This document shows, one piece after another, positions 28,777-37,271 of a stretch of DNA of 45,617 nucleotides. The translations under genes and the position numbers were made by a program. The notes below the pieces were generated by a model, which had not been told where the DNA came from, ran no database searches, and saw only the letters and a list, made by a program, of their open reading frames with translations. The first letter of the stretch is position 1; every line of letters begins with the position of its first letter. This DNA is from a bacterium (GTDB lineage Bacteria; Planctomycetota; Phycisphaerae; Phycisphaerales; SM1A02), in assembly GCA_029977865.1 (NCBI GenBank), contig JAPOKA010000021.1, forward strand, positions 1-45,617, read 5' to 3'.

Positions 28777-29235
28777 ATGCTCATCTCGACCCATCTTCGC
28801 GACGAACTTGCCTTCGTCCTCCGCGGAACCTTCAACAGGGCGGACCTCTTCCGGCAGCTCGGAGAAGCGGTCGCCTCGGTGACGAACCTCGCCGCAGCCG
28901 AAGTCGAGTCCGGGCTCGCCAACCGCGAGGTCCAATGCTCGACCGCGATCGGCAACGGCATCGCCCTCCCGCATGCCCTCGTCCCGGGCATCCCCCAGCC
29001 GCTCGTGGCGGTGGTGCTGGTTCCCGAGGGGGTCGAGTTCGCCCCGGGAGTGCCGCCGGTCCGGCTGGTCCTGGCCATCTTCGGCAGCCCGGAGAACCCT
29101 TGGGTTCACGTCGGCATGCTCGCTCGGCTCGCTCGCATCGTCTCGGCGGAGGGTGCGGTCGATCGACTGCTCGCGGCGTCGGACTCGGCAGACCTGGTCA
29201 CGCGGCTCCGCGCGGAGGACGCCTCGCATGGCTGA
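28777..29235 (+). CDS. PTS EIIA (PtsN/fructose-type) domain protein
   Basis: A 152-residue free-standing EIIA of the fructose/nitrogen class. The core EVQCSTAIGNGIALPHALVPGI places the phospho-acceptor His at residue 66. VAVVLVPEGVEFAPGVPPVRLVLAIFGSP and a final helical segment follow. EIIA-Ntr proteins act as phosphorylation-dependent regulators, in E. coli of K+ transport; no HPr or EI is encoded in this window. The start is the ATG at 28777, since a GTG at 28732 would add 15 residues before the family start. Its end overlaps the PII-like gene by 8 nt. Adjacent antiporter genes suggest it gates them. Confidence 0.85.
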   Translation: MLISTHLRDELAFVLRGTFNRADLFRQLGEAVASVTNLAAAEVESGLANREVQCSTAIGNGIALPHALVPGIPQPLVAVVLVPEGVEFAPGVPPVRLVLAIFGSPENPWVHVGMLARLARIVSAEGAVDRLLAASDSADLVTRLRAEDASHG

Positions 29236-29569
29236 GTCCGCGGCCGACCGCTGCCTCCTCATCCTCATCGCCCGCAACGAGGCCTCGTTCGATCCCCTTG
29301 CGACCGGCCTGCTCGATGTCGGCATCACCGGCGCCACCGTGATGGACTCGAAGGGCCTTGGCGCGATCGTTCGCGAGGAGATGCCGATGTTCGCAGGCCT
29401 TGCCGCACTGCTCCCGCAGGAGACCGGGAGCCGGATGATCGTCTCGATCACCACCACCGAGCGCGTGGCCGCGCTGCGGACCTTCATCGCGGAGATGAAG
29501 CCGAGCCACCGTCCGATCGGAGCGGTGCTCCCGGTGTCTGGCACCATTGGATTGCCGGGAGACGAGTGA
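29228..29569 (+). CDS. Small PII-like signalling protein
   Basis: A 113-residue protein with the beta-alpha-beta pattern of the PII/SbtB-like superfamily. It has a first strand CLLILIARN, a helix, the GITGATVMDSKGLG segment (which matches the PII GxxGxTVxxxxGxG stretch), a short T-loop-like region and a second strand RMIVSITTTE. The canonical GlnB T-loop with its uridylylated tyrosine is absent, so ligand and modification are open. PII-like proteins of this kind often sit beside and regulate transporters. It overlaps the EIIA gene by 8 nt, and its stop overlaps the GTG start of the antiporter (GTGA). Confidence 0.75.
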   Translation: MAESAADRCLLILIARNEASFDPLATGLLDVGITGATVMDSKGLGAIVREEMPMFAGLAALLPQETGSRMIVSITTTERVAALRTFIAEMKPSHRPIGAVLPVSGTIGLPGDE

Positions 29570-30897
29570 CCCACGACGCCACGGCCATCGCTGCGGCAGG
29601 GATGGCGCTCGCCGACTCGGTCGAGGTCGAGGCGAGCGGTCTTCCCATCGGCTTCCGGATCTTTCTCGCCGTGCTCGCGCTCGGAGGCCTCGCGATCGCG
29701 GCCGGCAGCCCGCTCTCGCGACGCCTTCATCGCAACCGAGCGGTGGCGGCACTCGCCGCGGGCGGCTGGTTCGCGGTGCTGGCGGGCGTGGGTCTCGGGC
29801 CGGCCGGTCTCGACGTCGTCGACGATGCGATCTTCGCGGAGGTGCGGCCGCTGCTGGTGGTCGCATTGGGTTGGGTCGGACTGATCGTCGGACTTCAGGC
29901 TCGGTGGCGCATCCTGCAAGCGGTGCCGGCCGCGGTCTGGCGCTGGTGCGGACAGGATCTCCTGCTCTCCTCGGTGATCGCGGTGTCGCTCGCGATGCTC
30001 GCGGCGAGCCTGTGGGTCGGATCGTGGGACGCTCCGGGGGCGGCGCTGGGTGGACTCGCGGCGATTGCCTCACTGGCGGCTGCAAACCTCGGCTGGGCAC
30101 CGGAGACGAGGTCGCTGCGGATCGAACTCACCGATCGCACCCGTCGACTCGCGGTGCTGGTCTCCGCTGGCGCCGGGCTCGCCTCGATGACGGCGATCCT
30201 CCTCGCAGGGCTTCCGGTGCTTCCGCTTGACGACCTCGGTCGCTCGCTCACGCTCGATCCAACCCTTGCCTTCATCAGGCTCGGTGTGCTGACCGGCACC
30301 GCACTGCTCGCCGCAGTCGGTGCCCGCTTCCTGCTTGCACCGATCGAGCGAGGATCGCCGCAGATGTTGGTGATCCTCCTCGGCCTGGTTTGCCTGGTCG
30401 GTGGCATCGCCGATGCGGCGGGAGTTCCCCCGCTGCTTTCGGGACTCTTCGCAGGCATCGCCATCGCCAACCTTCCCGAGGGACCAAGCCGCGACCTCGA
30501 GTCGGTCCTGCACCGCGGCGAAACCGCGGGGGCCATGCTGCTCTACGCCGTGGCGGGACTGCTGCTGGTGGTGAATCCTGGCTGGCCGAGCGTCGCCTTG
30601 GCTGTGGCACTCGCGCTCTTCCGGATCGTCCTCAAGCCCACCGTCATGCTCGCGGCGCTCCGTCGCGGCGGCGAGGAAGTGCCTTCCGCCACGCCCCTTC
30701 GCCTCGCCTGCGTGCGACAGGCGCCGACCGCGGTGGCGATCGCGGTTTCATTGGTTCTCGCCGAGGACTCGCAACTCTCGCGGCTGGCATTGACCGTGGT
30801 CGTGCTCGCCGGACTGGCTTCGGGACTCTTGGCCCCGCTGCGCTCGCTGCAGCGGCGCGTGCTCGCGACGATCTTCGCGCGGGAGGTCGGTGCATGA
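29566..30897 (+). CDS. CPA2-like membrane transporter (first antiporter-like subunit)
   Basis: A 443-residue polytopic protein with roughly 12 TM helices and the general fold pattern of the cation:proton antiporter-2 family. Examples are LLVVALGWVGLIVGLQ, IADAAGVPPLLSGLFAGIAIANLP and the antiporter-like GETAGAMLLYAVAGLLLVVNP. The family's second-half signature around the unwound helices is diverged, so transport activity is not certain. The start is a GTG at 29566 overlapping the preceding TGA, and its stop overlaps the next ATG (ATGA). Both overlaps imply a single co-regulated unit with the next gene. Confidence 0.75.
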   Translation: MTHDATAIAAAGMALADSVEVEASGLPIGFRIFLAVLALGGLAIAAGSPLSRRLHRNRAVAALAAGGWFAVLAGVGLGPAGLDVVDDAIFAEVRPLLVVALGWVGLIVGLQARWRILQAVPAAVWRWCGQDLLLSSVIAVSLAMLAASLWVGSWDAPGAALGGLAAIASLAAANLGWAPETRSLRIELTDRTRRLAVLVSAGAGLASMTAILLAGLPVLPLDDLGRSLTLDPTLAFIRLGVLTGTALLAAVGARFLLAPIERGSPQMLVILLGLVCLVGGIADAAGVPPLLSGLFAGIAIANLPEGPSRDLESVLHRGETAGAMLLYAVAGLLLVVNPGWPSVALAVALALFRIVLKPTVMLAALRRGGEEVPSATPLRLACVRQAPTAVAIAVSLVLAEDSQLSRLALTVVVLAGLASGLLAPLRSLQRRVLATIFAREVGA

Positions 30898-32333
30898 GAC
30901 GACCGCTTGCCCTGCTGGTCACGCTTGCCACCTTGTTGGTGCTCGCCGCGGCCGTGACTTCGCTTCCCGACCCTGCCGCGGTCGGGAGGGTGGCCGCCCT
31001 CGGCGACACCATCGCAGTCCCGCCGCGAGGACTTCGAGATCTGGCACTGGGGATGGGCGTGCTGGTGCTCGGAGCATGGATCTTCGGCGAGCTGCTCTCG
31101 ATCGTGCGCTTGCCGCGGATCTGCGGATACCTCCTCTTCGGAGTGGTGGTGGGCCCGGAGTTTGGAAGCTGGCGACCGGCGTGGTTCCCCACCGTGTTCA
31201 CCAGCGATCAGTTGCAGTACCTCAAGCTCGTCGACGGCCTGGCGATCGCGGTCATTGCCTTCGTCGCCGGCGGCGAAATCCGACTCGGTGCGCTGCGCAC
31301 GGTGCTGCGCAAGGTGGCCACCGTCGTCGGCTGCCATGCCGGGCTGGTGCTTCCCGGCATGTCGCTCGCGGCGGCGATGCTGGTGCTGCCCCGACTTGGG
31401 GTGCCGGTTGAAGGCAGCGCCGCGCTGCTCGGCTCGCTGCTCGTCGGCACCATCGCGATGGCCATCTCGCCAGCAGTGCTCATCGCGGTCATCAAGGACG
31501 CGCGGGCTCAAGGTCCGGTCACCCAGGCGAGCCTCGCCACGGCGGTGCTCGTCGACCTGGTGCTGATCGTCGCGTTCACGGTGCTGATGTTCTTCGCCGT
31601 GGGAGTGACAGGCGAGGCGTCCACCGAGGGCTCGGGGGCGCTGCTGTCGGTGGTCGGAGGCCTGGCGTGGCATCTCCTCGGTTCGGTGCTCGTGGGCGGT
31701 GTGCTCGGCGGCGTGGTCCTCTGGATCTCTCGCGGCGTGCCCGAGCAGCTCGATGCCCTGGTACTCATCGTCGCCTTCGGCATCGCGGTGATCGGCGAGG
31801 TGATCCACGTCTCGCCGCTGCTGGTCGGACTCACCGCCGGAGTCGCAGCCGCCAACCTCCCCGGCCACCAGCCCAATCTCGAGCGTGCGGCGGAGCGCCT
31901 GTTGCTGCCGGTCTGCTGCGTGTTCTTCGCCGTCGCCGGTGCGGGCGTCCACCTCGAGGCGTTGCCGCAGTTGTGGCCGCTCGCGCTGATGGTGGTCGGA
32001 CTTCGGGCAGCGCTGGTCATCACCGCGACCACCGTCTCCACTCGGATCGCCGGCTTCGAACCTCCCGCGAAGCGCTGGCTGTGGGCATCCTTCATCTCGC
32101 AGGCGGGGCTGTCGATCGCCCTCGTCGGCGAGGCGAAGCGAAACCTCGGCGACGCACCCTGGATCGTCGAGATCGGCACCCTGCTGCTCGCGGTGATCGC
32201 CATTCACGAGTTGATTGGTCCCCTGCTGATGCGCTTTGGACTCGGCCGCGCGGGCGAGGTCGGCGCCGCCGATCGCGAGTCTCCGCCGCTCGAAGCCGTC
32301 GCAGACGCCACACCCGCACCATCGCCACCATGA
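30894..32333 (+). CDS. CPA2-type cation:proton antiporter
   Basis: A 479-residue Kef/NapA-like exchanger with about 12-13 TM helices. The core shows ICGYLLFGVVVGPEFG (helix entry), LKLVDGLAIAVIAFVAGGEIRLG (the family GxE segment), then GTIAMAISPAVLIAVIKDARAQGPVTQASLATAVLVDLVLIV, which contains the crossing-helix region and the acidic residue typical of antiporters. LWASFISQAGLSIALVGE follows near the end. No RCK/TrkA domain is attached. Regulation could instead come from the EIIA and PII-like proteins encoded upstream. Ion specificity (K+ or Na+) cannot be read. It overlaps tatD by 4 nt. Confidence 0.85.
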   Translation: MRRPLALLVTLATLLVLAAAVTSLPDPAAVGRVAALGDTIAVPPRGLRDLALGMGVLVLGAWIFGELLSIVRLPRICGYLLFGVVVGPEFGSWRPAWFPTVFTSDQLQYLKLVDGLAIAVIAFVAGGEIRLGALRTVLRKVATVVGCHAGLVLPGMSLAAAMLVLPRLGVPVEGSAALLGSLLVGTIAMAISPAVLIAVIKDARAQGPVTQASLATAVLVDLVLIVAFTVLMFFAVGVTGEASTEGSGALLSVVGGLAWHLLGSVLVGGVLGGVVLWISRGVPEQLDALVLIVAFGIAVIGEVIHVSPLLVGLTAGVAAANLPGHQPNLERAAERLLLPVCCVFFAVAGAGVHLEALPQLWPLALMVVGLRAALVITATTVSTRIAGFEPPAKRWLWASFISQAGLSIALVGEAKRNLGDAPWIVEIGTLLLAVIAIHELIGPLLMRFGLGRAGEVGAADRESPPLEAVADATPAPSPP

Positions 32334-33121
32334 TCGACACCCATTGCCACCTGACCTCCAAGGTCTTTCTTGGTCGCGAGCACGAGATCGTCGAGGCCGC
32401 TACGTCGGCTGGGGTCCGGGCGATGATCTCGATCGCGGTCGGCAGCGACGACGCTCGCGCCGCCCTGCGGCTTGCCGAGTCCGACGCCCGCGTCTTCTGC
32501 TCGGCGGGCGTGCATCCCCTGCACAGCGACGAGGCGGTCGACTGGACGCTGCTGCGCGAGGTCGGCACCAGTCCGCGCTGCGTCGCGTGGGGAGAGCTCG
32601 GCCTGGATCGGCACTACCAGCAGCCGGCGATCGAGCATCAGCGTGCGGTGCTTGAACTTCAGCTCGACCATGTCGCTCGCTGGACCCGTGAAGGGCTCGC
32701 GAAGCCCATCGTGGTCCACAGCCGCAAGGCGGTCGCGGAACTGCTCCCGGTGCTTCGCGCCAGCGGCCTCGCCGCGGATCGCTTCGTCTTCCACTGCTTC
32801 ACCGAGGGGCCGGCCGAAGCGCGGGCGGTGCTCGACTTCGGCGCCTCGATCTCGTTCACCGGGGTGCTGACCTTCGCCAACGCGCCGGAGGTCGCCGAGG
32901 CGGCACGGCTCGTGCCGCTCGACCGCGTCATGGTCGAGACCGACAGCCCCTACCTGACCCCCGAACCCCACCGCACCGTGCGACCAAACGAACCTCGCTT
33001 CGTGGGGTGCGTGGCGACTCGGCTTGCGGAACTCCACCGCCTCGACCTGGAAGCGATGGAGAAGCTCCTCGACGAGAACGCGAATCGGTTCTTCGGACTC
33101 GGGCTTCCTTCGGGGAAGTGA
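32330..33121 (+). CDS. tatD: TatD-family metal-dependent hydrolase
   Basis: TatD proteins are TIM-barrel DNases/hydrolases with two metal ions. The 263-residue protein starts MIDTHCHL (metal-binding HxH) and has AGVHPLHS, WGELGLDRHY (bridging Glu), PIVVHSRKA (His), FHCFTEG (His) and VETDSPYLTPEPHR (catalytic Asp and the family closing motif). Length and order are standard. The start overlaps the antiporter stop by 4 nt. Placement between the antiporters and tatC is probably operon packing rather than a functional link. Confidence 0.93.
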   Translation: MIDTHCHLTSKVFLGREHEIVEAATSAGVRAMISIAVGSDDARAALRLAESDARVFCSAGVHPLHSDEAVDWTLLREVGTSPRCVAWGELGLDRHYQQPAIEHQRAVLELQLDHVARWTREGLAKPIVVHSRKAVAELLPVLRASGLAADRFVFHCFTEGPAEARAVLDFGASISFTGVLTFANAPEVAEAARLVPLDRVMVETDSPYLTPEPHRTVRPNEPRFVGCVATRLAELHRLDLEAMEKLLDENANRFFGLGLPSGK

Positions 33122-33144
33122 CCCGTAGCGCCTCCCGTGGCGGA

Positions 33145-33150
33145 TATCGT
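33145..33150 (+). promoter_or_regulatory. Candidate -10 box upstream of tatC
   Basis: TATCGT ends 10 nt before the ATG at 33161, again compatible with a leader of only a few bases. It lies after the GTG at 33137, which argues for the ATG as the start. Confidence 0.25.
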
Positions 33151-33160
33151 CCCGATCGTC

Positions 33161-34540
33161 ATGTCGCAGCACGAACTCGAGCCCGCCGACGACTCGCCGC
33201 CGCCACCCGGCGGCGTGATGACCTTCGGCGAGCATCTCGAGGAACTGCGGCGCCGGCTCATCCTCGCGCTGATGGTGCCCCTGCCGGTCGCGGTGCTCGC
33301 GTTCGTCTTCGCCGACGCGATCCGGGCGGTGATCACCGCTCCGCTCTACTCGGCGCTCGAGGCGCGACGGCTGCCGACCCAGGTCCAGGCGCTGAGCCCC
33401 GTCGAGACGCTGACCACCGATCTCTTCCTCGCGGTGATTCTCGCGCTGGTGCTGTCGGCGCCCTGGCTGATCTACCAACTGTGGAAGTTCGTCGAGCCCG
33501 GCCTCTACACCCACGAGCGTCGCTTCGCACGCTTCCTGATGCCCTCAAGCGCGGTGCTGGTGGCGATCGGACTCGCGGTCCTCTACTGGATCATGCTGCC
33601 GCTGATGCTGCTCTTCCTCGTCGGATTCGGGCAGCCCGGACCGACCGAGACCTTTCCGATCGGCGGCGGACCGGCACCCGCGACGCAGGCCGACGCATCG
33701 AAGCCACAGCCCGCCCCGGGCGACCCAGGCCAGTCAGAGCAGAAGCAGGGCGGCGCCGCGACAGTCGAGATCGAGAACGATTCTGCGGCGGTGCCACTCG
33801 CGACGCTGCCGATCCTCGACACGCCGCCCGCGTCGCTTCGGCCCGGTGATGCGTGGGTCGATGCGGCCACGGCGCAGATTCGAGTCGCGATCCCGACCGA
33901 CGACGGTCGGCTCGAGATCCGCTCGACGGCGCTGGTGCGCGATCGCAGCCTGATGCCCGCGTTTCGTCTGCGGGAATACGTCGACTTCGTGCTGCTCTTG
34001 GCACTGGCGATCTCGATCGCCTTCCAGATGCCGCTGGTCATCCTGCTGCTCGGATGGGTTGGCATCGTCGACGTCGCGACGCTGCGGAAGAACCGCAAGT
34101 ACGCCTTCCTCGCCTGCGCCGTGCTCGCGGCGGTGATGACGCCGCCCGACTTCGTCAGCATGTCGCTCCTGCTCGGGCCGCTCTACGGCCTCTACGAACT
34201 CGGCATCCTGCTGCTGGTGCTGCTGCCGCCCGAGAGCCTCTCCCGCGGTTCGATCGTGCACGACGCGCTCGATCGGGTGCGGCGCTGGCGGCGCCGCGAT
34301 CGTTCCGCACGCGATGGCGGGACCGGCGCCGCTTCCTCGAGCGTCATGCCTCCACCGGCTGGTGCGATACCCCGTGGGGCCGCGCCATCCGATCGCGAAC
34401 CCGATGGCGAAGCCGACGAGGATCTCCGCCCCGAGAAGATCGACGAGGATGAAGATCCGCCACGCGGCTTCGGCGGCACCGACCCGGCGGGCGAGGACCA
34501 TCGCGATCGCGACGACGACTCCGGCAGGCCGTGGCCGTGA
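33161..34540 (+). CDS. tatC: Sec-independent translocase subunit TatC with large loop and tail
   Basis: TatC is the twin-arginine signal receptor of the Tat export machine, needed here for ActB. The 459-residue protein has the family core: MTFGEHLEELRRRL (signal-binding motif, ~20-33), SPVETLTTDLFLAV, PWLIYQLWKFVEPGLYTHERR, then REYVDFVLLLALAISIAFQMPLVILLLGWVGIV, RKNRKYAF and MTPPDFVSMSLLLGPLYGLYELGI. At ~250 residues for a normal TatC it is nearly twice as long. A ~110-residue Pro/Gln/Ala-rich insertion (157-268) fills the second periplasmic loop, and a ~100-residue acidic tail follows the last TM helix. The ATG at 33161 is preferred over a GTG at 33137. Its stop overlaps tadA by one base. 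Confidence 0.93.
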   Translation: MSQHELEPADDSPPPPGGVMTFGEHLEELRRRLILALMVPLPVAVLAFVFADAIRAVITAPLYSALEARRLPTQVQALSPVETLTTDLFLAVILALVLSAPWLIYQLWKFVEPGLYTHERRFARFLMPSSAVLVAIGLAVLYWIMLPLMLLFLVGFGQPGPTETFPIGGGPAPATQADASKPQPAPGDPGQSEQKQGGAATVEIENDSAAVPLATLPILDTPPASLRPGDAWVDAATAQIRVAIPTDDGRLEIRSTALVRDRSLMPAFRLREYVDFVLLLALAISIAFQMPLVILLLGWVGIVDVATLRKNRKYAFLACAVLAAVMTPPDFVSMSLLLGPLYGLYELGILLLVLLPPESLSRGSIVHDALDRVRRWRRRDRSARDGGTGAASSSVMPPPAGAIPRGAAPSDREPDGEADEDLRPEKIDEDEDPPRGFGGTDPAGEDHRDRDDDSGRPWP

Positions 34541-35178
34541 TGCGCCACGTTGGCTCGCGGTGCGGAGCCGGTCGCGGCGGCGGATCGCGACGCTCGCTGG
34601 CGCAGCGGCTCCGGCGGCGGCTTCGGCATCGCGACCGACGCCTGCTCGCGCAGCATCCCGAACTCGAGCGCGTCGATCTGCGCATGATGCGCCGGGCGCT
34701 TCGGCTCGCCGCGGGCGCTGCGCGGGACGGTGAGGTGCCCATCGCCGCGGTGGTGTGGCGCGAGCGAGACGGAGTGGTCGAACTCGTCTCCGAGGCGGCG
34801 AACGATCGCGAGGCGAGCGGCGATCCGACCGGCCACGCCGAGATCGTCGCGCTTCGCAAGGCCGGTGAGCGGCTTGGCTCATGGCGGCTGACCGGCTGCT
34901 CGATGGCGGTGACGCTCGAACCCTGCCCGATGTGCGCGGGCGCCCTCGTCAATGCGCGGCTCGACCGCTGCGTCTTCGGGGCAAGCGATCCCAAGGCCGG
35001 CGCCTGCGGCACCCTCTACCGCATCGCCGAGGATCCGCGGCTGAACCACCGCGTGACCGTCGTCGGCGGCGTGCTCGCGGAGGAGTCGGTCGCGTTGCTG
35101 CAGCGGTTCTTCCGGGCACGGCGCGGCTTGAAGACACCCAAGAGGCGTCATCCCCCGTTTCTGAGCGAAGTGACATGA
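34540..35178 (+). CDS. tadA: tRNA adenosine(34) deaminase TadA
   Basis: TadA deaminates A34 to inosine in the anticodon of tRNA-Arg. The 212-residue product has the deaminase core: MRRALRLAAGAARDGEVPIAAVV, HAEIVAL (zinc His99 and catalytic Glu101) and PCPMCAGALVNAR (zinc Cys129, Cys132). The C-terminal segment FFRARR is typical. The first ~48 residues are basic and unlike other TadA proteins. The start is uncertain: ATG at 34540 overlaps the tatC stop (TGATG), and ATG at 34684 would remove most of the extension but would also cut the first conserved helix. I kept 34540. Confidence 0.88.
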   Translation: MRHVGSRCGAGRGGGSRRSLAQRLRRRLRHRDRRLLAQHPELERVDLRMMRRALRLAAGAARDGEVPIAAVVWRERDGVVELVSEAANDREASGDPTGHAEIVALRKAGERLGSWRLTGCSMAVTLEPCPMCAGALVNARLDRCVFGASDPKAGACGTLYRIAEDPRLNHRVTVVGGVLAEESVALLQRFFRARRGLKTPKRRHPPFLSEVT

Positions 35179-35792
35179 CTCCAGATCCAGCGATCGTCTG
35201 CTTCGACCTCGGCGGTGTCTTCATCCGCCTGCAGCCCGATCTCGAGTCGGCGTGCCGCGACGCGGGCGTCGCGTTCCGCGGCGGCTGGGAGCATCTTGCA
35301 AGCGACGCGCCGCGACTGACGCTGATCGAGCGATACCAGGTCGGCGCGATCGAGTGCGGCGACTACTACCGCGCGATGAGCGACTTGAGCGCCGGCCGCT
35401 ACACGCCTGAAGAGATCGAAGCGATCCACCGGGTGTGGGTGATCGAGCCCTACGCCGGCATCGATGCGCTGCTCGACGAACTCGACGCCGCGGGCTTCGC
35501 CACCGCCTGCCTCTCGAACACGAACGCAAGCCACTGGCGGTGGCTCGAAGGCGTGGCACCGTTCAGGCGTCTGCACCACAAGCACGCCTCGCACTTGCTG
35601 CGCTTCCACAAGCCGGACGAGCGGATTTACCGCGCGTTCGAGCGCGAGATCGGCCGACGCGGCAGCGAGATCCTGCTCTTCGACGACCTCCCCGAGAACA
35701 TCGCCGCGGCGACCCGCCTCGGCTGGCAGGGCTGTCGCATCGATCCGCTGGCGGACACCGTCGCACAGATGCGGTCTGCGCTGATGGGGTGA
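35175..35792 (+). CDS. HAD-superfamily hydrolase, YihX-like
   Basis: A 205-residue HAD IA hydrolase. Motif I reads CFDLGGVFI (nucleophile Asp11; the second Asp is replaced by Gly, as in YihX). The cap helices contain DYYRAMSDLSAG. Motif II is CLSNTN, the Lys follows in RFHKPDERIY, and motif III is LLFDDLPENIAAA. YihX dephosphorylates alpha-D-glucose 1-phosphate; substrate here is not certain. The ATG overlaps the tadA stop by 4 nt (ATGA). It converges with truD 48 bp downstream. Confidence 0.87.
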   Translation: MTPDPAIVCFDLGGVFIRLQPDLESACRDAGVAFRGGWEHLASDAPRLTLIERYQVGAIECGDYYRAMSDLSAGRYTPEEIEAIHRVWVIEPYAGIDALLDELDAAGFATACLSNTNASHWRWLEGVAPFRRLHHKHASHLLRFHKPDERIYRAFEREIGRRGSEILLFDDLPENIAAATRLGWQGCRIDPLADTVAQMRSALMG

Positions 35793-35840
35793 TCAGACTT
35801 CGCTTCGAGGGTCGAACCCACGCCACGGTCGCTGCAGCTG

Positions 35841-37271
35841 CTAGTCCGAGGCCTCGTCGGCCGCGGTGTTTCCGCTCGGACGCGGCTCCGCGGACTGCTC
35901 GTCGATGAGCTCCCGCAGCAGCGTCGTTGCGAACGCACCCTTGGAGAGGTCGAAGGCGAGCCGCACGTAGCCGCCGTGCTCGTCGGTTCCGGCATCGAGT
36001 TCGCAATTCGCGGGGAACAGGCGATAGGGCCGCCGCGCGCCGTCTGCACCGTCCGGCCCCGATGCGAGCATCGCGGGCTCGACGCCGAAGGCCTTGAGCG
36101 CTTCGAGTTCCTCGGCGGCCGTCTCGCCGGAGGCTTCAAGCAGCTTGGCTCCCCAGAGCGGACCCGCCGGCGAGATCTCGCCCTTCGCAAGCCGCGGCTC
36201 GAGGTCGCCGCGATCGAGATCTCCGCGGGAGACGATGAAGCTCGAGCCGCCTGCATGCCGGAACGCGACATCGCCCTCGCGCAGCGTCTCGAAGGTGCCG
36301 CTCGCGAGGCGATCGTCGAGCAGCCGGTTGTACGCAGCCGACTGGATCGCGCTCACCCAGAAGCTGCGGGCATGGTCGCCGACCGAAAGCACCGCGCGAC
36401 GCGGGTTCCCCGATTTCATCAGCTTGCGGAGGGCGACTCTCTCCGCGGCGTCGTTGGGGCCCCAACCCTGCGCCGCGAGTTCGTAGTCCCCGGCGTCGAA
36501 CGCCTCGCGGTACCGCCGCTGATGCTCGGGGAACCACGAACCCTTCGCGCCCAGCAGCTCCGCAAGCACGCCTTCCCAGTCCTGGCGGAGCAGGATCGCG
36601 CCAAGCCGATGGGTGTTGCCGCGGTAGCCGAAGCGCTGGGGTCCGAAGTGGTTGGGCGCACCACGCTGTTCAAGCACCTGCAACCGTCGCCAGAGCGTCG
36701 GCGCTGCGAGGGGATCGATGCGGCGGATGCGGACCACGAAGCGATTGCCCGCAAGGTGTCCGCGGCGAAGCTTGTTGCGGTGCCAGGCGGCCCACAGCAC
36801 CGTGACCCGCTCGGTGCCGAGGTCGATCGCGCCGGACCCGGTCTCGGCGGCGAACTCCTTCGCGCGACCCGGAAGATGGATCGACACCATCTGTCGCGTG
36901 ATCGCGAGTCGGTCCTTCATGCCCGCGGCACCGATGGCGCTCTCGGCGACGCCGAAGTGCCGACCAAGCAGGCGAAGGAGTTCGGCGTGCGCCATCATCC
37001 GCTTCTGGATGCCGAGATAGAGATGCTCTCCTTCGCCCTCGGGCTCGTAGAGCGGCAACTCCTCGACGAGGAAGTCCTCGGCACGCTCCTTGAGGACGCC
37101 GGTGGGAACGCCATCGCGTGGAAGAAGGTGGCCGCGGGGGTGCGGGTCGGGGAACGGACTCGGCAGTGGCAGCCACGAGCGCGAAGCCGAAGCGCTCGGC
37201 GTCGAGCCTCGGTCGTCCTTCTCAACCGGCTCGCGATCGTGCACGCCCGTCGAGGACGGGGTCACTGCCAC
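35841..37271 (-). CDS. truD: tRNA pseudouridine(13) synthase TruD
   Basis: TruD makes pseudouridine at position 13 of certain tRNAs. The 476-residue protein has the catalytic motif GAAGMKDRLAITRQMVSIH (Asp120), NHFGPQRFGYRGNTHRLG and NRLLDDRL, in the expected order. At ~350 residues for E. coli TruD it is long. The first ~50 residues are Pro/Ser-rich and the C-terminus is extended. The start is a GTG at 37271 overlapping the DUF151 gene by 10 nt; no better start is visible. It is transcribed after that gene. Confidence 0.9.
   Translation of the reverse strand: MAVTPSSTGVHDREPVEKDDRGSTPSASASRSWLPLPSPFPDPHPRGHLLPRDGVPTGVLKERAEDFLVEELPLYEPEGEGEHLYLGIQKRMMAHAELLRLLGRHFGVAESAIGAAGMKDRLAITRQMVSIHLPGRAKEFAAETGSGAIDLGTERVTVLWAAWHRNKLRRGHLAGNRFVVRIRRIDPLAAPTLWRRLQVLEQRGAPNHFGPQRFGYRGNTHRLGAILLRQDWEGVLAELLGAKGSWFPEHQRRYREAFDAGDYELAAQGWGPNDAAERVALRKLMKSGNPRRAVLSVGDHARSFWVSAIQSAAYNRLLDDRLASGTFETLREGDVAFRHAGGSSFIVSRGDLDRGDLEPRLAKGEISPAGPLWGAKLLEASGETAAEELEALKAFGVEPAMLASGPDGADGARRPYRLFPANCELDAGTDEHGGYVRLAFDLSKGAFATTLLRELIDEQSAEPRPSGNTAADEASD

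Noticed and set aside
34344-34540. A minus-strand frame opposite the tatC tail reads like a membrane protein (VVVAIAMVLA, GFAIGFAIGW).
   Set aside because: The frame is codon-aligned with the acidic tatC tail. GAC/GAG/GAT/GAA on one strand give GTC/CTC/ATC/TTC on the other, so the hydrophobic appearance and GC-rich third bases are explained by the antisense of Asp/Glu. It has no own stop or start near the hydrophobic part.
35793-35840. tRNA-like GGGTCGAACCC in the gap between the HAD gene and truD.
   Set aside because: No acceptor stem or anticodon arm can be formed and the gap is only 48 bp.
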